Shown here piece after piece: positions 17,935-25,493 of a stretch of 64,000 bases of DNA. How positions within the stretch are numbered: the stretch's first letter is position 1; each line of letters begins with the position of its first letter. This DNA comes from CAZMVY01 sp964617875. GTDB lineage: Bacteria; Planctomycetota; Phycisphaerae; UBA1845; PWPN01. The translations under genes were made by a program, and so were the position numbers. Location of the stretch: the NCBI GenBank assembly GCA_964617875.1, contig CAZUAI010000005.1, positions 45,610-109,609 on the forward strand, written 5' to 3'. The notes beneath the pieces are model-generated. The model did not search any database and was not told the origin of the DNA. It worked only from the letters and a program-made list of their open reading frames with translations.

Positions 17935-19647
17935 TCAATCTCGTTGTGGTGCGGGCAGTCTGCCTGCGCCTTGGGGCAGGTAGGAAGCCTGTACCCCAAG
18001 GGCGTGCGCATCGCGTTCCGGGAACGGCGCGAGCGCCTTCTCGTGGGGCAGGAGCGCCAGACCGTCCAGCAGGCGCCTTGCCGCCGGCGCCTCGCCGCGA
18101 AGTTCCAGCAGAAAGAGCCTCGTGAAGGTGTGGACGCGGCAACCGGGCGGCGGATCGCGCGGCGGCGGCAGAAGCTCGCGTCCGCCTCGCTCGCCGTCCG
18201 TACGGCAGAGGAGCCAGACCGTGTTGCCGTCGTTCGGCCAGGGCGCAGCGCCCAGAACGGCCGTGTCCAGCGTTCCCTCGATCGGCAGGAATCGAACCGA
18301 CGGCCGGAAGTAGCGATCGACGCCGTAGACCTCCGCGCTGCCGGGCGTCAGAGCCGGGTCGGCCCCGATCGACGCGAATGCGTCGCCGGGCCGCGAATGC
18401 TCTCGCAGGAACGTCATCGCGCCCCGCCAATCACGTTTCTCGCGTGCCCGCAGACCGTTTACCGACGCACGCGCCATCGGAATGCCCGCCAGGGCGACGA
18501 TCGCCGCCCACACGCAGACCGCCGGCCATCGCCCGGTTCGGCACAGGGCACGCCTCGCGCCGTCCGCCGTCAGCGCCAGGCAGGCCGTTACGGCGGCAGC
18601 CATGAGCAGCAGGTATTGCGGCTTGGCCGGCACGGCCCCGAGTCGCGAATACGCCGCCGCGTACAGCAGCGGGAACGGAAGCACCGTGGCCACGAACAGC
18701 CATGCCGCCGGCTCGTGTCGGCGGACGGCGAGCCGCAGCAGCAGGATCGCTCCGACGCAGGCAACGCCGCCGGCGGCAAGCAGGATCGCGCCGTTTGCCG
18801 GTGCGGAATGCTGGGTACGCGCGGACCAGCCGGCAAACAGGCTTGCGTACGTATCGAGAAGCATCTGCGCGACGCCGCTCGCCCACGAAGCACCGGTCTC
18901 CGACGCGCCGCCGGCCCGGACGTAGTGCTGGTTGCGAGCGAGGATCATTCCGAACAGCGGCCCGTAGAGGGCGTAAGCCGCCGCAATGGTCGTGACGGCG
19001 GCCCATTGCCTTTCGGCCTCCTGGCGGCGGAGCGACTCGTCGGCGCATCGCCGCGACGAAAGCCGGCATACCGCCGAATACGCCAACAGCGAGATGGTGA
19101 TGAAGTGCGGATCCGTCCACCGCGTCAGCAGCATCGCCAGAAAGACGGCCGCGAATGCGCACCATGCCCGAACGGTGTGTACGCGCCGCGCCCGCTCGAA
19201 GACCAGCACCGCCGCCATCGCCAGGAAGACGAAGATCGTGTATGGCCGCGCCTCCCGCGACATCGCCACGTGCAGCGGACAGACGCTCAGCAACGCCGCC
19301 GCCGTCAATCCGGCTGCCGGTCCTGCGATTCTCGCGACCCACCAGCCCAGCAACAGAACGCCCGCCACGCCGAAAACCGCCGCCGGGCCCCGAACCCACG
19401 CGTCGCTGTCGGCCAGGCCCAGACGGTCGAGCCCGGCGCCGATCAGGTAGTCCAGCGGCGGCTGTGTCTGGCTCGTTGCCGCCGTCACCACGCGGGGAAT
19501 CGGCAATCGATACAACGAGACCTGGAACAGTTCGTCCATCCAGAGGCTCTCGCGTCCGAGATCGTAGAACCGCAGCGCGGACGAAAGGATGACGACGAGC
19601 CCCAGCGAACCCCAGACCACCGCGCGACCCGTCAATGCATTTCTCAC
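17935..19647 (-). CDS. Membrane glycosyltransferase, GT39/ArnT-like
   Basis: 570 residues with about 10-12 membrane helices. The first periplasmic loop has the acidic LWMDELFQ motif and, further on, TQPPLDYLI, both typical of the PMT/ArnT (GT-C) superfamily that uses polyprenyl-phosphate sugar donors. SREARPYTIFVFL resembles the conserved segment at the start of a later helix in these enzymes. The C-terminal part after about residue 420 is a soluble periplasmic domain. It probably glycosylates an exported protein or envelope lipid. It lies about 100 bases after the pseudopilin gene on the same strand and may belong to the riboswitch-controlled unit. The acceptor is unknown. Confidence 0.75.
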   Translation of the reverse strand: MRNALTGRAVVWGSLGLVVILSSALRFYDLGRESLWMDELFQVSLYRLPIPRVVTAATSQTQPPLDYLIGAGLDRLGLADSDAWVRGPAAVFGVAGVLLLGWWVARIAGPAAGLTAAALLSVCPLHVAMSREARPYTIFVFLAMAAVLVFERARRVHTVRAWCAFAAVFLAMLLTRWTDPHFITISLLAYSAVCRLSSRRCADESLRRQEAERQWAAVTTIAAAYALYGPLFGMILARNQHYVRAGGASETGASWASGVAQMLLDTYASLFAGWSARTQHSAPANGAILLAAGGVACVGAILLLRLAVRRHEPAAWLFVATVLPFPLLYAAAYSRLGAVPAKPQYLLLMAAAVTACLALTADGARRALCRTGRWPAVCVWAAIVALAGIPMARASVNGLRAREKRDWRGAMTFLREHSRPGDAFASIGADPALTPGSAEVYGVDRYFRPSVRFLPIEGTLDTAVLGAAPWPNDGNTVWLLCRTDGERGGRELLPPPRDPPPGCRVHTFTRLFLLELRGEAPAARRLLDGLALLPHEKALAPFPERDAHALGVQASYLPQGAGRLPAPQRD

Positions 19648-19749
19648 GTTTCTCTTGCTCTCGTGTCCGCTTTGCCGGCGCAGCGTGGCCGGACCGCCGG
19701 ATCGTCGATGGATTATCGGTCGTTTTTGGGGTGCAGTTGAGATCGGCCC

Positions 19750-20511
19750 TCAGTGCCGCAGGGGGCCGTAGATCCCGTCGCCGCCGCCGGCGTCTGTCAG
19801 GTTGCCGGCCGGGCCACCGACGGCCCCGCGGGCGAACGCCGGCCCTCGGAGCGGCTGGCCTTCCGCGTGCCCGTCCATGTACAGCACCATCGCACGGCGG
19901 GCGTGGCGGAAATGGCCGAACCCGCCCGCGGACGCCGTTGCCGGGTTTGCAACGTACTCGATGTAGTGCCCCTCGTTCATGCCGGGGTTGAAATCGAAGT
20001 GGGCGCCGTCGGCGAAGACGAAGACCGAGGCCGTTCGCCCGCCGTAGTCGCTCCGCCGCCGCGTGGGAGTCTTCGGGTTTGCCGGGCCGAGCTGCAGGTT
20101 GAATCCGTAGGATGCGCTGCGGGCCGCGAACTTCGGGAAATAGCCCGGTGAGTTGTAGGGGAAGTCCGGGCACTGGAGTGCGTCATCCACGCTTCGCATG
20201 TATTGCGCGAGCACACCCTGCCTCTTGTCGAGCGGGCGGTTCCGCTTGGACGACGCCGGCCCGCCGGGTTCGAATCCGAACCACCAGCGGACCCCGCCGG
20301 CCTGCGTCCAGTAGTATCGCCAGAAGTACTCGCGGTTGTCGTCGAGGTACATGCCCGTGGCGGCGGCGGCCTGGTGCAGGTTCGCCAGGCAGGCGGTCCT
20401 GCGTGCCCCGCCCTGGGACTTCGCCATCGCGGGCAGCAGAATCCCCGCCAGCAGCGCCAGCACCGCCGCCACCACAAGAAGCTCAATGAGTGTAAACGCT
20501 CGACGCTTCAT
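19750..20511 (-). CDS. Pseudopilin-like protein with type IV prepilin N-terminus
   Basis: 253 residues. The N-terminus KRRA/FTLIELLVVAAVLALLAG is the class III signal of type II secretion pseudopilins, with Glu at +5 after the expected cleavage. TACLANLHQAAAATGMYLDDN and the late MVLYMDGHAEG match the planctomycete pseudopilin-like families (DUF1559 type) that carry an H-x-DG C-terminal motif. These proteins are expanded in planctomycetes and their function is mostly unknown. It follows the dockerin-like gene by 120 bases without a visible terminator, so it may also be controlled by the upstream cobalamin riboswitch. Confidence 0.8.
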   Translation of the reverse strand: MKRRAFTLIELLVVAAVLALLAGILLPAMAKSQGGARRTACLANLHQAAAATGMYLDDNREYFWRYYWTQAGGVRWWFGFEPGGPASSKRNRPLDKRQGVLAQYMRSVDDALQCPDFPYNSPGYFPKFAARSASYGFNLQLGPANPKTPTRRRSDYGGRTASVFVFADGAHFDFNPGMNEGHYIEYVANPATASAGGFGHFRHARRAMVLYMDGHAEGQPLRGPAFARGAVGGPAGNLTDAGGGDGIYGPLRH

Positions 20512-20630
20512 CCAGTGCCCGGTTACCCGGTGAGTCCGTTACTCCGTTGCTCAGGACCCTTCATACCCTTCTCGCCATCCGCCTTCGTTTGCGGGCGGGG
20601 GCCATGACTCGTCATTCATGACTCATCGCT

Positions 20631-21698
20631 TCACCCCGCGCAAGCGGGGGCCCGGTTCGGCCCGTTGAAACACGCCCCGAACTGATGGAAATCAGCCAGG
20701 TCCACATCGCCGTCCCCGTCGAAATCCGCCGTCGCGCATCCCTTCGCTTGCGGCGGGGGCTGGTTCGGTCCGTTGAAACAGCCCTGGAACAGAACGAAGT
20801 CGTCTACATCCACGTCGTTGTCGTCGTCGAGGTCGGCAAGGTACCGGGCCACGACGTGAATGTGGTGGAACACCACGTCGGCGACGATCGACGGCGTCGT
20901 CCACGCCCAGGTGTCGCGCCACAGAAGGAGAGCGAACGAATCGACCGTGAAGGTCCCTGTGCCGTACGATGTCTGGATCGTTGTCGGATCCCCGTCCGGC
21001 CCGCCGGACCCCGGCGGGTTGCCCGTGCCGATCCCATTGATCGTGATGGCGTTGCCGCCTTGCAGCACCTGCATCGTCGCGAGGCCGCCGCCCCCCGCAC
21101 GGAAGCAGGTCATCCGCGTGCTCAGCCGCGTGTCCAGGGGCAGTTCGGACTCTCCCTCTTCGTCGAGGAGCGTCTCGGAGCCCCACGCGAACTGGATCGC
21201 GCCGTAGAAACCGCCGCCGAAGTCGCTCAGGATCACCGTCGGGCTCAGCGTCGGTCCGCGGAAGAAGCCCCCCGAGTTCGGGAAGTAGTCAAATGCCACG
21301 GTGTCGAACGCGCTGCCTTGTTCGCTGGTCCGGTCGGGACCGGTCGTGGGGCCGTTCATGAAGCCGAACGAGATCTGCGCGAATCCGTACGGATCGGCCG
21401 AGAAACCCTCGCTGCGGATCTCGAAATCGACGGTGAACTCGATCTTCGCCGCCGCCGTCGCCGGCAGACCGAACCCGCGCACCAGCCGGGCCGTCGGCAA
21501 CAGGCTGTTGTAGTGCGCCGTGAGCGTCCGGGCGACCGGGTCGTACGTGAACCGGTCCGCTCCGCCGTCCGGCAGCGTCCACCGACCCGTCGCAATCGGG
21601 TCTGTTGCGAAGTCTTCCTCGAAGCTCGCGCCCCACGCCGTCCCCGCCGCCGCCAGCCAGCCGATCCATGCAACAACAAGCCGCCCTCGTGAGAACAT
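20631..21698 (-). CDS. Secreted dockerin-like protein downstream of a cobalamin riboswitch
   Basis: 355 residues from the ATG at 21698, chosen because AGGAGG lies 8-9 bases upstream; the in-frame codon at 21743 would overlap the terminator. Signal peptide LVVAWIGWLAAAGTAWG. The body opens with EEDFATDP and is a beta-rich LamG/jelly-roll-like domain (FEIRSEGFSADPYGFAQISF, AIQFAWGSETLL). The C-terminus has two calcium-loop repeats (DLDDDNDVDVDDFVLFQ and DFDGDGDVDLADFHQFG), each ending CFNGPN. The preceding leader holds a full cobalamin aptamer and two terminators, so expression should fall when B12 is abundant. A part in corrinoid capture or in a B12-replaceable process is plausible, but no direct evidence is in the sequence. 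Confidence 0.8.
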   Translation of the reverse strand: MFSRGRLVVAWIGWLAAAGTAWGASFEEDFATDPIATGRWTLPDGGADRFTYDPVARTLTAHYNSLLPTARLVRGFGLPATAAAKIEFTVDFEIRSEGFSADPYGFAQISFGFMNGPTTGPDRTSEQGSAFDTVAFDYFPNSGGFFRGPTLSPTVILSDFGGGFYGAIQFAWGSETLLDEEGESELPLDTRLSTRMTCFRAGGGGLATMQVLQGGNAITINGIGTGNPPGSGGPDGDPTTIQTSYGTGTFTVDSFALLLWRDTWAWTTPSIVADVVFHHIHVVARYLADLDDDNDVDVDDFVLFQGCFNGPNQPPPQAKGCATADFDGDGDVDLADFHQFGACFNGPNRAPACAG

Positions 21699-21741
21699 CT
21701 GCGCCGACCTCCTGCCGCCGCGAAAGCTCGTCGCTCGCGGC

Positions 21742-21778
21742 AAAAAAAGACCCGGTGCCGAACTCGCGACACCGGGTC
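21742..21778 (-). terminator. Intrinsic terminator 2 of the riboswitch leader
   Basis: On the minus strand a 9-10 bp GC-rich stem (GACCCGGTG/CACCGGGTC, with an interior loop) is followed by seven U. It lies between the riboswitch and the ATG at 21698, just ahead of the ribosome binding site. Confidence 0.8.
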
Positions 21779-21791
21779 GTCATTACGCAGG

Positions 21792-21833
21792 AAAAAAGAC
21801 CCAGCGCCGGAGTCCACGTCCGAGCACTGGGTT
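21792..21833 (-). terminator. Intrinsic terminator 1 of the riboswitch leader
   Basis: On the minus strand an AACCCAGTGCTCGG arm pairs with CCGGCGCTGGGT and is followed by six U. It is the first terminator after the aptamer and probably the expression platform. It resembles terminator 2 in both arms and tail, suggesting local duplication. Confidence 0.8.
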
Positions 21834-21902
21834 CGTCAACAACGCCGGGAAGAGGCGCGGCCACAGTGCCCAAAATGCTCGGGGCACACCTTCCTGACCA
21901 CG

Positions 21903-22075
21903 GCCACAGGCAGGTCTTCTGGCTTACGGATCGTCCTACTGGCCGCGCCTTCTCGCCCGGCATTTGCCGGGCAATGGCTGTTCGCGGCGGTCGTCCCCGA
22001 TCACAGCGGCGGCTCCGCGGTGGATTTGCACCACCTTCCCGTTTCAAGCCCGCCAGGGGCACCTGCAACCGTTTC
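21903..22075 (-). ncRNA. Cobalamin (B12) riboswitch
   Basis: The minus strand carries the full set of conserved elements in order: a GCAGGTGCC 5' arm, GGGAAGGTGGTGCAAATCC, GCCGCTGTGATCGGGGACG, a GCCCGGCAAATGCCGGGC hairpin, GACGATCCGTAAGCCAG and the B12 box AGACCTGCCTG. The 5' GCAGGT (22061-22066 on the plus strand) pairs with ACCTGC near 21910-21915 to close the aptamer. The class binds adenosyl- or other cobalamins and usually represses uptake or synthesis genes. Here the first gene downstream is a secreted dockerin-like protein rather than btu, cob or metE. Confidence 0.95.
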
Positions 22076-22147
22076 CATACCAGACCAGATTGTCGGAGGC
22101 CTTCCCGCGGACCGTCACCGGCCGACAGGATCGACCATCCGGGGCGT

Positions 22148-22176
22148 CCTATACACGGTTCCCGTCCGGCTGTCAA
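22148..22176 (-). promoter_or_regulatory. Sigma70 promoter of the cobalamin riboswitch transcript
   Basis: On the minus strand a consensus TTGACA (22171-22176) is 17 bases from TATAGG (22148-22153). The predicted start near 22141 is about 65 bases ahead of the aptamer. Confidence 0.7.
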
Positions 22177-22239
22177 GCCCGGCGACCGGCTGCCCCGGCA
22201 ACGCACAACGGACCCCTGACAACCGACAGTGGACCGCCT

Positions 22240-23865
22240 TCATTCGGCGGCCCGGTGAAGCAACAGCACCGTCATGTCGTCGGGGTGGCTGCCGCCGTCG
22301 AAGAAGGCCGTCAGGTCCGTCTTGAGGTCGTTCATCGTCTGCAATGCCGGCTGGGCGAACCCGTCGCACAGGCAACTGATGAAGCGCTTCTCGCGGAAAC
22401 GCTCGCCCGCGGCGTTCGTCGCCGTCGTCACGCCGCGGGTGTAGAGCCCGAGTGTTTCGCCGGGGCCGAGGGTGTCTTCGCTCAGCGTGTACTCGAAGCC
22501 CCGGACGACGCCGACCGCAGGCATTTCGATGGCACCGAACGGCCGCGGCTGACCGCGTCCGTCAACCACGATCGCCCCGATCCGGCCCGCGCGACAGTGC
22601 CGCAGCGTGCCCGTCGCCGGATCGACCATCAGTACGAAGCAGCCGACGTACCGCGACTGGCCGCTGCCGTACAGCAGGTGGTTCAGATGCCGGAGGAACA
22701 CGTGCGGCGCGTCGCCGTGCAGCATCGCCACGCGGAACGACGCGTGGACCTGTGCCATGATCAGCGGCAGCGCCGCCCCCTCGGCGTTCACGTGGGCGAG
22801 CATGAGCCCGGCGATTTCCCTGCCGGGCGGCTTCATCACGTCGTACACGTCCCCCGAGTTCTGCTCGCCGGCGAGGGCGTACGAGGCGATCTGGAACTGC
22901 TTCCAGTTCGGAGGATCGCGCGGGTCGAGCATCTCCTGCATCCCCCGCACAACGCTCAGCTCCGTGGTATTCACGTGCGCCACTTCGCGCAACTGCTCAC
23001 GCAGGAGCGTCTCGAGCTGGTGCGCGATGTGCGAGCCCATCATCACGAACGCGTCGAGGTCCGAGGTGCCGAACCGCCGTGTGTCCCTGCGGACGTCGGC
23101 GTAGATCATGCCCAGGACGCCCAGCGACGTGATCAGCGGTACCGCCAGACACGAGCCGACGATTCCTTCCTCGACCCGGCGGACGAGGATCTGCTGCTGG
23201 CGGTCGATGCAGCGGTAGCGAAGGTGCATGGCCATCTCGGGGGCATCGCACGCCTCGCCCGACGTGTAACGGCCGCCGACGACGTCGAGATCGCCGGACG
23301 CCTGACGGCGGAGCCCGATCCACGCGCACCGCGCCCGGAAGCCCTGCAACAGGTGCGACAGCGCGACATCGACCAGTTCGTGCATGTCGCGGCAGCGGCC
23401 CAGTTCAAGCCCCGCGCGGGAGAGCCGCGCGATCTGGCTGGGCTGGAGCTTCTCGATCGGGTCGCCGGCTCGCTTCGTGAACGAGCCCGGCGGAAGCGGG
23501 TACTTCTTGATCTCGGCGAGGTCGGCGGGGCTGAGCCGGTCCTCGTCGCCGCCGGGGCCGGCCAGCTCGGCCCGCAGGTACACCTGGACCAGGTAGGGCC
23601 CGATCTCGATGCTGTTCTCGTCGCGCAACGGCAGGCGGGCCACAAGCGGCTGACCGTTGAACCGAATGGGCTTGTCCTGATCGAGCGGCTCGATCATCCA
23701 CGAGCCTTCCTCGTCGGGGCCGATGAGCAGGTGATGCGGGCTGACGTACAGGTCCGGCAGGTGGACCGCACAGCCCGGCCGCGAGCCGAGGTAGACCGCC
23801 TCGTCCTCGAACGACCGGTCGGTGAGGATGACGTTCGTGTCCTTCTCTCGAACCACTACGCGCAT
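22240..23865 (-). CDS. FHA-GAF-PP2C (SpoIIE-type) phosphatase-like protein
   Basis: 541 residues from the ATG at 23865. An upstream in-frame start at 23946 is rejected because the promoter lies between. Residues about 1-110 form an FHA domain (GSRPGCAVHLPD, then SPHHLL). Residues about 170-290 form a GAF domain. The C-terminal half is a PPM/SpoIIE phosphatase: SGDVYDVM and SHPDDMTVLLL keep metal Asp residues. The usual TDGVTEA motif reads TRGVTTA, with Arg (codon CGC) in place of a metal-binding Asp, so activity may be lost or changed. Such proteins act in partner-switching signalling with anti-sigma or STAS proteins; none is in the window. Its 3' end adjoins the riboswitch promoter region. 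Confidence 0.85.
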   Translation of the reverse strand: MRVVVREKDTNVILTDRSFEDEAVYLGSRPGCAVHLPDLYVSPHHLLIGPDEEGSWMIEPLDQDKPIRFNGQPLVARLPLRDENSIEIGPYLVQVYLRAELAGPGGDEDRLSPADLAEIKKYPLPPGSFTKRAGDPIEKLQPSQIARLSRAGLELGRCRDMHELVDVALSHLLQGFRARCAWIGLRRQASGDLDVVGGRYTSGEACDAPEMAMHLRYRCIDRQQQILVRRVEEGIVGSCLAVPLITSLGVLGMIYADVRRDTRRFGTSDLDAFVMMGSHIAHQLETLLREQLREVAHVNTTELSVVRGMQEMLDPRDPPNWKQFQIASYALAGEQNSGDVYDVMKPPGREIAGLMLAHVNAEGAALPLIMAQVHASFRVAMLHGDAPHVFLRHLNHLLYGSGQSRYVGCFVLMVDPATGTLRHCRAGRIGAIVVDGRGQPRPFGAIEMPAVGVVRGFEYTLSEDTLGPGETLGLYTRGVTTATNAAGERFREKRFISCLCDGFAQPALQTMNDLKTDLTAFFDGGSHPDDMTVLLLHRAAE

Positions 23866-23895
23866 GACCGTCTTTGCTCCCGTGCGAGAGGGGGG

Positions 23896-23925
23896 AGTAT
23901 AACACAGACCGTCGGGCGGGTCGAA
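23896..23925 (-). promoter_or_regulatory. Sigma70-like promoter of the FHA-GAF-PP2C gene
   Basis: On the minus strand TTCGAC (23920-23925) and TATACT (23896-23901) are 18 bases apart. The predicted start near 23889 gives a 24-base leader to the ATG at 23865. Confidence 0.5.
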
Positions 23926-23978
23926 ATCGCCGCAGGCGGGCCGCAACCGCCTCTTCGGCGGGGCTGTCGGGTGCCGTT

Positions 23979-24443
23979 GTGCCGCAGATTGCCTACATCG
24001 CGCTGGGATCCAACCTGGGTGACCGAGAGGCCCTCCTGGACCGGGCCATTGAAACGCTGAGACGACGGCCCGGCGTGTGCGTGCGACGGGTGTCCGCCTG
24101 GGTGGAGACCGATCCCGTCGGCGGTCCGCCCGGACAGCCGCGATACCTGAACGGGGCCGCCGAGCTGGAAACGGACCTTTCGCCGCGTGAACTGCTCAGT
24201 CTGCTGCTGGCGATCGAGCAGGATTTCGGCCGTGTCCGCGAAGTGCCCGCCGGGCCGCGGACGCTCGACCTGGATCTGCTGCTCTACGGGGGCCGGATTG
24301 TTGATGAGCATGATCTCGTTGTCCCACATCCACGGATGGCCGGACGGCGGTTCGTGCTGGAGCCCCTCGCGGCGATTGCGCCGCAGGCGTGGCACCCGGT
24401 CGAGCGGGCGACGGTCGCCGAATTGCTGGCGCGCCTCCCGTGA
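23979..24443 (+). CDS. folK: 2-amino-4-hydroxy-6-hydroxymethyldihydropteridine diphosphokinase
   Basis: 154 residues from the GTG at 23979, which directly precedes the conserved start VPQIAYIALGSNLGDRE. Open codons further upstream translate to an arginine-rich stretch and overlap the divergent promoter. HPPK signatures: ALGSNLGDRE near 8-17, the PRTLDLDLLLYG metal/ATP-binding motif, and HPRMAGRRFVLEPLAAIAP near the end. The enzyme transfers pyrophosphate from ATP to 6-hydroxymethyl-7,8-dihydropterin in folate synthesis. The length is typical. A one-carbon folate enzyme (fhs) follows 1 kb downstream, with a lipoprotein between. Confidence 0.92.
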   Translation: MPQIAYIALGSNLGDREALLDRAIETLRRRPGVCVRRVSAWVETDPVGGPPGQPRYLNGAAELETDLSPRELLSLLLAIEQDFGRVREVPAGPRTLDLDLLLYGGRIVDEHDLVVPHPRMAGRRFVLEPLAAIAPQAWHPVERATVAELLARLP

Positions 24444-24550
24444 CGAGACCTGACCGGCGAGATCCCGACCACGAAGGAACCCCGGCATCGGAAGGCGCAC
24501 TGGTGCGGTCGGCCGACGACTCGCTTCGCCACGGTCGGTGGCCTGGTTGG

Positions 24551-24578
24551 TTGCATAGGATACCTGTTCTGCTAGACT
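24551..24578 (+). promoter_or_regulatory. Promoter-like pair upstream of the lipoprotein-fhs unit
   Basis: TTGCAT (24551-24556) and TAGACT (24573-24578) are separated by 16 bases. The predicted start is near 24585, roughly 200 bases ahead of the preferred lipoprotein start. Confidence 0.4.
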
Positions 24579-24721
24579 GCAACGCCCTATGACATACGAC
24601 CTGGAGAGACAAGGTTGTCCACCGATGGGCGGCGAGCGGGCGTACGTGACGGATTCGGCGGGTTCCGTCTTGCCACGAAGGGGTCAGGGGTGTGCAGCCA
24701 GGGGCTTACGCTCCCGGCCAC

Positions 24722-24763
24722 AGACCTCCGCTCCGTTGGGGCTCTGGCTTCGCCGGAAGGTCT
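24722..24763. repeat. Palindromic stem within the lipoprotein leader
   Basis: AGACCT (24722-24727) pairs with AGGTCT (24758-24763) around a GC-rich loop. The surrounding 24670-24790 stretch, including GAAGGGGTCAGGGGTG, differs in character from the coding sequence after it and recalls the GGGTCAGG ends of the inverted-repeat elements near 57.2 and 63.6 kb. I cannot show it is a full copy. Confidence 0.3.
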
Positions 24764-24789
24764 ACGCACCCGGCGGGCGGGCGTACGGG

Positions 24790-25461
24790 GTGGTGCGAGC
24801 GACGTTGGCGGCGGCGGTGGTCCTTTCGGTGCTGGGCGGCTGTCGTAATCAGGAGGCCCCGCCGGAGGACCTCAAGCCGGTGGTCGTCGGCCCGGTCGAA
24901 ATGCACGGGGTGTCCCTCGGCCCCGATGCGACACCGCAGCAGGTCACCTACGTCCTGATGCAGGCCCTGAAGGAGACGGCGACGGCGGGACGCCTCCGCG
25001 AGCGGGACCGCGAGCGGCGAAAGAAGCTGATGGAGAACCAGCTCCAGCTCGCCGCGCCGCAGCGCATCTACCGCAACCTGCACGCGGATGCCGAGACGGC
25101 GGGCATCGCGGCACGGCAGCGCGACGAGGCCGTCTACCGGATCGTGAAACTCTGGGCTCCGATCGTGGCTCGCTACGTGGACAGCTTCCCGGCTGACCCC
25201 GCCCAGGGGACCGCCGCGATGCGCTTGCGATGGCTGGACAAGGACAAGGAAAAGGGGGACGCCCGGGTCTCGTACGACGTCACCGACCCGGTGGACGGGA
25301 GCCAGGTGACGCTCCAGGTGTACCTGACGCAGGAAACGGGACCGGACGGCGGGGCGAAGTACTGGCGCGTCTACCGGCTCGGCTACGTTCCGTTCGGTCA
25401 GGATGACCCGGCCGCCACCCGGCGCGCGACGACCGCTCCGACGACGCACAACGGCGCGTAG
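24790..25461 (+). CDS. Lipoprotein of unknown function
   Basis: 223 residues if translation starts at the GTG at 24790. That gives a compact signal with a lipobox: VVRATLAAAVVLSVLGGC, lipidated Cys near residue 18. An earlier in-frame ATG at 24589 would add about 67 arginine-rich residues that do not look like a signal peptide. The mature part contains a charged helical stretch (GRLRERDRERRKKLMEN, about 60-76) and a C-terminal alpha/beta segment (TLQVYLTQETGPDGG, KYWRVYRLGYVPFG). No family recognised. It ends 32 bases before fhs, so cotranscription is likely. The start site is uncertain. Confidence 0.65.
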   Translation: MVRATLAAAVVLSVLGGCRNQEAPPEDLKPVVVGPVEMHGVSLGPDATPQQVTYVLMQALKETATAGRLRERDRERRKKLMENQLQLAAPQRIYRNLHADAETAGIAARQRDEAVYRIVKLWAPIVARYVDSFPADPAQGTAAMRLRWLDKDKEKGDARVSYDVTDPVDGSQVTLQVYLTQETGPDGGAKYWRVYRLGYVPFGQDDPAATRRATTAPTTHNGA

Positions 25462-25493
25462 CCGATCGTCTGTCATTCATCAGGCAGTCAGTC

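Noticed and set aside
20268..20278. GGTTCGAATCC, resembling a tRNA T-arm
   Set aside because: It lies inside the pseudopilin coding sequence and no cloverleaf can be formed around it.
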